Made by a program: the position numbers and the translations under genes
Shown: positions 56,803-64,000 of the stretch, piece after piece
Numbering within the stretch: position 1 is the first letter of the stretch
Layout of the letters: every line of letters begins with the position of its first letter
Source: Thozetella sp. PMI_491
Taxonomy: Eukaryota > Ascomycota > Sordariomycetes > Chaetosphaeriales > Chaetosphaeriaceae
Length of the DNA: 64,000 nucleotides
Assembly: GCA_021432635.1 (NCBI GenBank)
Contig: MU270024.1
Span: 1,314,513 to 1,378,512 of the forward strand
Reading direction: 5' to 3'
Notes under the pieces: model-generated
What the model saw: only the letters and a program-made list of their open reading frames with translations
What the model was told of the DNA's origin: nothing
Databases searched by the model: none

Positions 56803-58290
56803 TATGGCCTATGTATCTCGCGGCTAGTAGGACTTGCTCGCTGCTGTTCAGAAGTATTTTTTCTACTTGAGCAGGCGGCTCGTACACGAGATATATCAAG
56901 TAGAAAAAACGCGGCAAGGGCGGAAGGCTGGAGGTTCAAACAAACACTCAAGACTGAACCCATTTCTTCCCGGCTTCTTTGCCAGTTCTCCTATCCACAG
57001 CTTCAACGCGGTGAAACAGCACTATCACTCAGCTGCAATTTACTGCAGGCTCTCCAGCTCCGTTCTCAATACCGTTCATCACAGTCCTCGGGCGATACTG
57101 CAACTTTCGTTGGCAGGGAGTCTTTTGGTAAGATTCAGGAAGGAACGTTGGCCCCCGAGAAGGATCTTTGAGCCTACAATGCCACCACACACTGCTACTA
57201 CTGTGCAGCGGACTTGCAGCAAGGCAGAAAGACGCAGACGGTGAGGAGAAAATCGTGGCTCGGCTTTACGATTGTGCATCGATATACCGCTCTGCGCTGC
57301 ACAGCGTGATTTCGAAGAAACGTCGGTCTCAAATTGCCGGTGCGTCACGACGTGTGAGCTCCCAATAGATCGGGATCTGCCGCTCAAATATATGAATCGG
57401 AAATGCCAAGAAGATCCCTTTTTGAAGCTGAAACGATTGGCTGAAATCTTATCGGCGTTAGAATTAGATATACACCTGCAAATCCTTAGTTGCATTTAGG
57501 GATTTTTACAGCCAACAGCTGCTCGCGATGAAGCTTAAAAGACCATAGCCCCTGAATGATACACCTTATTATGTCACCTTCCTAATATGTATTGAGCTGA
57601 TAATAGCTGAGCCAGCGAGCCGCTATTTCGCCCTGGGCTTATCGCTAAGGCAGTTGTGGCTCAGGAGCTCTTCGCGCCAGGCCGAGTGTTGTAATTACTG
57701 GAGGTGGTCTAGTCTGGGGCGATCTAGCGATAAGCCCAGGGCGGAATAGCGAGAGCGCTGAGCCAGTACTGCATTCATTTCTCAAATTGACCCCCACAAA
57801 GAGTAGCTTTCTTAAAAGCATGAGATGGTACTAGCAGTGTGTGGAAAGAACCATACAGCCCACACTGCTTGGCAAAATTCACCAACAGATTTAAGCAGAA
57901 CCAAGGGACAAGGTAGATGTTGCGAGGCACTACTGTTTTCACAACTGGCTTCAGATGGTCTTTGGTTGTCATGCTGGCCCTGTTCCTAAGCAATGCGCTG
58001 TATGTAATGACTAGGAAATAGACCAAGGACTAGGTGTATCTAAGAATAGTTTTGCTGTTCTATGAGCTCGACAAACGAGTGTCATTTGATCAGAGTAAAC
58101 ATGCATGTCCATGAGAGCCTGCAGCCGACCAGTGTCCACCAGATAACAATTCCCTCGAGAAGACGAAACAAATGCGATATAAAAGCAAAATCCCATTTTG
58201 AGTGCCGTTCAGAGCCTTCCTTATCCAGATTTCATACCTCCCAACCGTCGCGTCTCGATGCTTTCAGATCTCGTCAATTCAAGTCTCCGT
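56803..58290. other. intergenic, about 1.5 kb, with a MITE
   Basis: Apart from the inverted-repeat element at 57606-57766, nothing was recognised. Frames up to 200 codons near 56575-57171 are antisense shadows of the membrane-protein gene or chance. Confidence 0.5.
57606..57766. mobile_element. MULE-like MITE, about 141 bp plus 10-bp target-site duplication
   Basis: Two arms, 57621-57647 and 57725-57751, are inverted repeats with 26 of 27 positions matching (core GCCCTGGGCTTATCGCTA). They are separated by 77 nt. The same 10-mer GCTGAGCCAG stands just outside in direct orientation at 57606-57615 and 57757-57766, as expected for a target-site duplication. A 9-11-bp duplication is typical of Mutator-like elements. 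No coding capacity. Confidence 0.75.
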
Positions 58291-58949
58291 CTAACAGTTG
58301 ATAGCGGCGCAAGCATTCGGACGCGGCGCCGACGTCGTAACCTGCCCCACCAGTCCCTCATCTTCAGCTGCCGCAAGCCACAGGATGTCCAAGCCCGGCA
58401 GGAGGGTGCAGCAGCGGAATTGGTTAATCTGGGCAACATCGGCGAGCACCTGCTGCGTGTCGGCGCCGTTGGTCGTAACGTCCATCAAAGGCATCAAGAC
58501 ATTGTCACCAAAGCCTGCGGCGGCGCTAGCAATAGCATTCTCCGCGTCGTCGATGAGTCCGGAGATGCAGGCGAGGACCCCGAGCTGGTTGGGCTCATCT
58601 GAGGCGTTGTCGAGAGCGCCCCTCGCGAGACCCTCGAGCAGGTTGACATTACTGAGGTCGTTGTGCACGCCGTTAAGGAAAGTGTTGACGTTGTTAACTT
58701 CGGTAAGCCTGCATGAGAATAGAGGAATTAGTTGCTGTTTGAGGGGTTGTAGGAGTGTCGAAGAAGGACTTACCAGGTGTTGAGAGAATTTTCAACGTCT
58801 TGGGCAGATGGTGCGGTCGTAGACATACAGACTGGGCCGACACCGGGGGCACGGATCTGGCGCTTGGCGTAGCGCAGAGAGGTTGGGGATGCAGCGACAG
58901 AGGCCACAAGGGCGGGAAGGGAAGCCATGATGATGGTAAAAGTCTTCAT
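58291..58949 (-). CDS. small secreted protein with Kex2-like site, 197 aa
   Basis: Exons 58949..58774 and 58708..58291; the 65-nt intron has a GTAAGT donor and an ATGCAG acceptor. The signal peptide (MKTFTIIMASLPALVASVAA) is followed by YAKRQ, a dibasic site. The mature part is mostly helical (NVNTFLNGVHNDLSNVNLLE, LISGL-type helices) with six cysteines, two adjacent (RCCTLL), and ends NACAAINC. The pattern resembles small helical secreted fungal proteins. I do not recognise the family. Leaves the cell through the secretory pathway. Confidence 0.82.
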
Positions 58950-61173
58950 TTTGGCGGCTGAAGTGATAAGTTAAATTGTTGAATTACAAGTCAAGGTGGT
59001 GCTCAAGAAGAGATGAAATGGAGTCTTGTGGTTATATAGAAAGTGATGTTGAAGCTGTGGGCGATGTCTGTTCAAAGATGTTGACTTCTTGGCAGAGTTA
59101 TGATGGTTTATATATGCTATTCACCTGCACCATCTCTGTTCAAACATCACTCCAAAGTCTCTATTTTCATTCACATCATGAACTTGTGGAGCTTCAGGAT
59201 GCTTGAGCCACGGTACTTTTGTCGTGTTTGTACACTTTCTCTCACTCTCTGACATTGCAATCTGTTTAGGTCACTTAGATGTTGACGGCCGCAAGATGAC
59301 GACCATATCATCCTTCGCATATACATATCATGGCCTCGGAGCCGTAGTGCTTAGGTCCTTGTTTCAAGGTCCACCGAACCTGCCAACCCGAGAATGCGGC
59401 CCCCAATTCTACAGAACATTCTAAATATTACCCAGGCATGTATGATTTCCGGGTCGGTTGCACGGCTTGAGTGCTGACCCCGCGGGGCCCCTCAATTAGA
59501 CATCCAGCTTACTGGCTATTCCTGCCGTGGCAGTGTGCCAACGCCTTGTATTCCAGGTCAGCTCAAAGACAAATGGCAATTGGATGCGGGCAGGATCTTA
59601 CTGGCCACGATTTTATATGCTACGGACAGCGCCACCTCGTCACCCGAAGCTCGACCCTTCTCTGACCTCTGCGCCACTATCAGGAAGACACTCCGCGTAA
59701 TACACCTTCGGACGGCCCCTACAGATATACAAGGAGCCACCATCGTCGGAGATCTACCAATAGCCCTGCTATTGACGTGGAGCGTTCAGTGCAGCGAGCT
59801 GGCACACATACACACGTACACACACCCACGTGGCTAGATGGCCACAGCGAGGATCCTACGAGTTTCCCGAGAACTTAGCTCCAGCGCAGGGCCTCACGAG
59901 GTGGCATAGCCTAGAGGTGTAACAAGGAGCTGCACAGCGATGAGAAGACTCCGGGGCCTCTCACCATGGCCGCGAGCAATGGGGCGTAGGCCCCGTAATG
60001 CAAAGGAAGACCAAAGAGTATTCTGAAGAGTGGCTCAATCGCATACGTGGCCAGCTACATATCTGACTGCCGTGATGATGACGCTAAGTTGATCCTCCCT
60101 GATCAGGCGAAAAGAAATGAGCCCCTTTTGTAAGCTGCACGACAGACCGGTCCCTAATTGCCCTGGGTAAACCCATCATTGCTCGTCCCTCATCAGGATT
60201 TAACCCCTTTAACGGTAAATACCTTCGCAATAATAATATTCACACCCAGTAACTTCGGCGTCTTTGCTGTATGCTTCTAATAGACAATCCTCTACAATTT
60301 GTTCGGTATTATGGTGGGCGGTAGATGGTTTGAAGGAGTCTTTGTTGGTAGACGTGCGGACGCATGAGTCTTAGTTACCTTGTAGGTGCGTATGGCGAAA
60401 TCGAGTAAGGAAGTAGTCGGGACGGAAAAGGAAATGCAGGGAGAAGGACAGAGGGGTGGGATTGAAACGAGCTACCGGGTGCTCATATAACGATAAATCT
60501 AACAAAACAAACTGATTCCCTCCCCGCCGCAACATACCCCACCTCCCCTCCCGCTAACAACGCTGGAGTGTTATGGGGGTGGGTTAGGGTTTAGGCTGTG
60601 CTGTTTCAGAAGGGGTATGCTGCAATGTTTCTAACTCAGTAACTTTACGGATACATGCTAATGTTGAGGTAATCATTGATGATGTAACAAAGTTCTATTT
60701 TAATTTTGGGTGCTAAAGTACCTCGCCACCTAGTGGTTTACTGGGCTGTCCCAGACCGTATTGGGCTGAATTTCCGAGCTTTGTCGGCCAGGCGCAGACC
60801 GATGCGGCCCAGTGGATTACTAGGTGGTGTCAGAGGTCCGGCTGATCCAAATCAGCTGGGCCAGCTGATCCATCCCCATACCCAACCCTAACCCTTACCG
60901 TGGATATCTCGTAATATCCACACCATCCACATACAAAGCAACGTGGATATTTCCATATATCCACTCTGCCAGCTGATCGGCCAGCTGATTGGGGGCGTTT
61001 TACAGCTGTTTTTACTCGATGGGAGCGTTTTCGAGGGGGTCTCAGAGACCCACCGGCGCGCTCGAGAGCCGTAGGGAGCCGGCCGGAGGTCAGTATATTA
61101 GACCGTACACAGCGCCGGATCCCCGGGGGTATTAGGGCACGCTCGCCGGCCGATTTCCATACAGTCGGCCCTC
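58950..61173. other. intergenic, about 2.2 kb, with palindrome-rich end
   Basis: No gene between 58950 and about 60540. From 60580 the sequence is dense in short repeats: telomere-like GGGTTAGGGTTTAGG (60581-60595) and CAACCCTAACCCTT (60883-60896), a 21-bp inverted repeat (60726-60827), GCCAGCTGAT words and GTGGATAT/ATATCCAC palindromes. These probably belong to the left end of the Crypton. Confidence 0.5.
60726..60827. repeat. 21-bp imperfect inverted repeat
   Basis: The arm 60726-60746 (CCACCTAGT...ACTGGGC) is complementary to 60807-60827 at 17 of 21 positions. All four differences are transitions. Confidence 0.7.
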
Positions 61174-63765
61174 ATGCCACGATATAAAGCCTTCAAGAGA
61201 GCGGCGCCGGTGCGATCGCCGGCGCCGGCAGACTCAATCGTCGTCGAGACGGCGCCGGGGATCGGCCGCGCCAGCGCGGTCGGCCGCCGTGCCCCCAGTG
61301 CCAGGGCGGGTAGCCACATGGCCCCCAATGCCAGGGTGCGGGGTCATATGGCCAGCGATGCTCAGGGGGGTGGCCATATAGCCCCCAGTGCCAGCTACGC
61401 TAGCCATATAGCCCCCAGTGCCAGCGAAATTAGCCATATAGTCCCCCCCCCCGGGGCAATTAGCCATGGGGCCACGCCCCTCAGCATCACTGCGCATTCA
61501 GCCACGCTCCCCAGCATCGCCGGCCATCCGGCCGCCCCCCCAGGCACCACCGGCCATATAGCCCAGCACCAGGGCCAACTCGGTCGGGATATCATCAACA
61601 ACGCCGAGCTTCGCCAGAATACCGTCAATCTACAAGCCCAGACCCATAGAACACAGCCACATAATACTAGCCAGAGCTATATGCCAAAGCAAGAGGAGTT
61701 CCAGACCTTCTGCCAAAAGAAACAGTATGCTGACAGAGATACTATCACAGAGGATAAGATACTCTTATTCCTCGTCGAGGCCATCAAGCACCAGCCTCTC
61801 CGGCGCCAGGGCCCGAGAACAGCACCAGAGACAGAGGATAGTAAGACTCGGCTGACGTGGAAGTCAATCCGGGCATATGTGAGTGCTATCAAGGACCTCT
61901 GGTCCCATCAAGTGGCCCTTGGAATGAACAACCATCCGAACCCTCGCGAGCAGGCGACCAGAAACTATATACAGAGCCTCGAGCAGCAGCAAGCAGGATA
62001 TAACGAGGCTAACCTTATCGACCAGGGCCAAGAGACCCTCCTCAATGGATACACAGAGGCCGAGTTCGCCAGCGTTGCCACAGCAATATGGGAACTAGCC
62101 TCCGGGGGGGACGCCGAGCCTTACTTCCAGACCTTGGTTGACTTCCTCATGGGCCACTACTTCCTTACTCGGGGGATCAATCGCCAGATCCTCTGCCTCT
62201 CTGATATATTTACTATTAAACTGCCAGGGGAAGGCCCTACTCCCTGCCTGCCCCTGATCGTCACCACCCGCGCCAGCAAGACAAACCAGACGGGCCGTCT
62301 CGAGACTAGAGGCGCCCTCCAGAACCGTAACCCCCTTGTCTGCCCCCTCGGCGCCCTTAGCTTCTACTTCCTTACCCGCTAGGACCTCTCCTCCAAACCA
62401 TTCCCCGATCTAAGTGCCCGTACTCAGTGGTATAATATAAAGGTCATCCAGGCAACGCGCCAGGGGGGCCAGCCGGCCGGTGCCAGCCTCTCATATAACA
62501 TACAGCGAGAATGGGTCAGTAAAGCGTTTGCCTACGCCGGGATCACATCCGAAAAGAAGACCCATGCCGGCCGAAGCTCCGGGGCCAAGATGGCAGAATT
62601 GAAGGGAGTCTCGGAGGACCAGATCGCTCGCGCCGGGCATTGGAACGTTGACCAGATGACGCAAAGCTACCTTTCCTGCCTCCCCCAGCCCTTTATACAG
62701 ACTATGGCCGGGTTCCCAGCGACGATAGGGTCGTTCGAGGTCCATCAGGCCCGGGTCTCGCCACCAGTGGAGCTCCTGGCAATGGTCTGGCCAGATCTAG
62801 AACGCTGGAAGGGCTGGTTCAGCCCCCGGCCGGACCAGGAGCAGGATCTCACCGGTGGTGGATTTGTACGGCTACTCTTATACCTCCGGGAGGTGGTCTT
62901 ACAAGATTCAGCCATCCTCATAAGGCATTTCCCTCAGTCTCCAGTATAGGAGCACCCTGTATTCCATAATCCAGCATATCAACGCTTTGCTGACGAGGTC
63001 AACGCCTGTATACAATCAGAACAGCCCCGGCCAGGCCCCCTCACTATCCTCTCGGATGCTGCTCCAGCCCTGACAGACTTCCTAAGATCCTCCAAGGCAC
63101 GCTACGATGCCCGGCATACCGAGATAACCGCCACCGTGGCCGCCCTGACTAAGGAGCTCCAGGGATGGGAAGACCGCGTCACAGAATCAACTCAGTCCTC
63201 TATACAGAAGCTCTTTACTGATAGGAAGGTCCAACTAACCTTAGTAGGGACGGAAGGGGGACCAGCGCCGGCCGGGAGGCGTTTCGACAGCCCAGTCAGG
63301 GACGTGATTATCCCCCTTCGGCCCGAGGGCGCCCAAACAGCATCAGTAATAAACACTATAATCAACAGTCCGGCTAACGGCAGCCCCAACATCAACTGGG
63401 ACAGCCCTGGCAACGACAATACCGGCGTAGCCAGCGGAGATCCTCCTCAACACTCTATGAGTCGTTCCGTGAAGACTGTGGCCGCCTTATGGGAGGAATG
63501 GTATAAGGGAGGGGCTGGCCGGCCGTCGATCTCGGCGTTGGATCGCCGATGGGGTCCTCGCTGGCGCGCCGGCCGGTCCAGCGAAGTCGAGTGGTACTCC
63601 GTACGGCGCGAGGCCATACTAGAAGTCCAGCGCCTGGCGGCCGTACGCCGGATTCCCATATCCACGGCCATACTAGCCCTGGATCTCGACCAGCGCCGGA
63701 CCAGGGCCACCCTGAATCGCTTCTGTAAGGATCTCCGGCGTGCTCGCAAGGCACGGCGTGCCTAG
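61174..63765 (+). pseudogene. Crypton transposase (tyrosine recombinase + GCR1_C), two in-frame TAG codons
   Basis: One frame of 864 codons is interrupted only by TAG at 62380-62382 (codon 403) and 62947-62949 (codon 592). The N-terminus is a 10-residue repeat region. The middle is the Crypton/Ndc10-type tyrosine recombinase: box with LTRGINRQILCLSDI, then HAGR (His464, Arg467), AGHW (His489, Trp490) and Tyr499 in TQSYLSC. The C-terminus (about 740-850) is a GCR1_C DNA-binding domain (VKTVAALWEEWYKGGAGRPS, WGPRWR, WYSVRREAI). Cryptons move by site-specific recombination. Both stops are explained by CAG to TAG, so the copy is probably inactive unless readthrough occurs. Confidence 0.9.
61291..61560 (+). 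repeat. 30-bp coding minisatellite, nine units
   Basis: Nine consecutive 30-bp units, mostly starting GCC and ending in SHIA/GHMA-type codons (best copies share GCCCCCAGTGCCAGC and TAGCCATATA). They encode a 10-residue repeat, consensus APSAxxxSHI. All units keep exactly 30 bp, so the frame is preserved. Outer units are more diverged. Confidence 0.85.
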
Positions 63766-64000
63766 GTGGCCAGGGGACGGAGGGAGGGAGGGAGGGCCGG
63801 CGGGAGGGCCGGGGGGAGGGCCGGAGGGCCGAACGGAGCTTCCGGGGCCGAATGGGCAGTCTTGATATTAATATTGGATTTTTACTATATTTTTACTCGT
63901 CTCAAAACGCTCAAAAACGCACTCTTTCCATTTACACTGCGTTTTTAGCTGTGCTCCGTGGCCGCTGGCCCCCTGAGTATGGATTTCCCATATATAACCC
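63766..64000. other. Crypton right flank, G-rich repeat then AT-rich end
   Basis: 63778-63832 is a run of GGAGG/GGGCCGG repeats with many G-tracts. After 63860 the sequence is AT-rich with AAAACGC / GCGTTTTT words (63904-63946) and TTTTTACTCG at 63890-63899, words also found at the left side (60994-61030). The element end is probably near the window edge. Confidence 0.5.

Noticed and set aside
56575-57171. 198-codon plus-strand frame
   Set aside because: It is the complement of the first exon of the membrane-protein gene plus its promoter; a shadow frame.

Overview
The window is nuclear DNA from a filamentous ascomycete (Pezizomycotina, most likely Sordariomycetes-like). The signs are short introns of about 50-145 nt with GTAAGT-type donors and CTGAC/CTAAC branch sites, HET-domain proteins, F-box/LRR proteins, a WSC-domain protein, a 2EXR relic, a Zn2Cys6 regulator, a GH16 beta-glucanase and a Crypton transposon. 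I saw no rRNA, tRNA or CRISPR. All gene models were built by hand from splice signals and frame agreement. Product names rest on motif recognition without any database search.

Left part (1-9.2 kb): a tiny predicted signal-peptide/one-TM protein; a HET protein (-) divergent from a degenerate AAA-type ATPase (+) over a 600-bp intergenic region holding a direct repeat; an F-box-like fragment; and a small secreted protein. Middle-left (11.3-23.1 kb) is GC-rich and well ordered: secreted GH16 glucanase (+, 5 exons), a ten-helix DMT-superfamily transporter (+), a convergent F-box protein (-) with a C-terminal exon hidden behind an intron, a MetE-like zinc methyltransferase (+, 3 exons) and a second F-box protein (+). 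Just after the latter lies a decayed copy of the 3' end of the MetE-like gene.

Centre (23-36 kb) is an accessory, partly decayed stretch: ankyrin relic, C22 tract, a chymotrypsin-like S1 protein whose catalytic Asp is Asn, a frameshifted 2EXR gene, a 940-aa HET / zinc-finger / SH3 protein, a Cys-rich Kex2-processed secreted protein, and a WSC-domain secreted protein with a possible nonsense codon.

Right-centre (36.6-53.1 kb) looks like a catabolic or tailoring gene cluster without a backbone synthase: dienelactone hydrolase, class II aldolase, questin-oxidase-like Baeyer-Villiger enzyme, a signal-less TAXI solute-binding homologue, an NmrA-like NAD(P)-binding protein, a phenol-2-monooxygenase-like FAD enzyme and a Zn2Cys6 transcription factor. 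A plausible logic is aromatic ring hydroxylation, oxygen insertion/ring opening, then lactone hydrolysis and aldol or decarboxylation steps under the local regulator. This is inference.

Right end (54-64 kb): a multi-pass membrane protein gene with an in-frame TAG, a MULE-type MITE, a small secreted protein, and a Crypton (tyrosine recombinase plus GCR1_C DNA-binding domain) with a 30-bp coding minisatellite and two in-frame TAG codons. Three TAG stops and one TAA, in three loci, are what C-to-T change at CpA (RIP-type) would produce.
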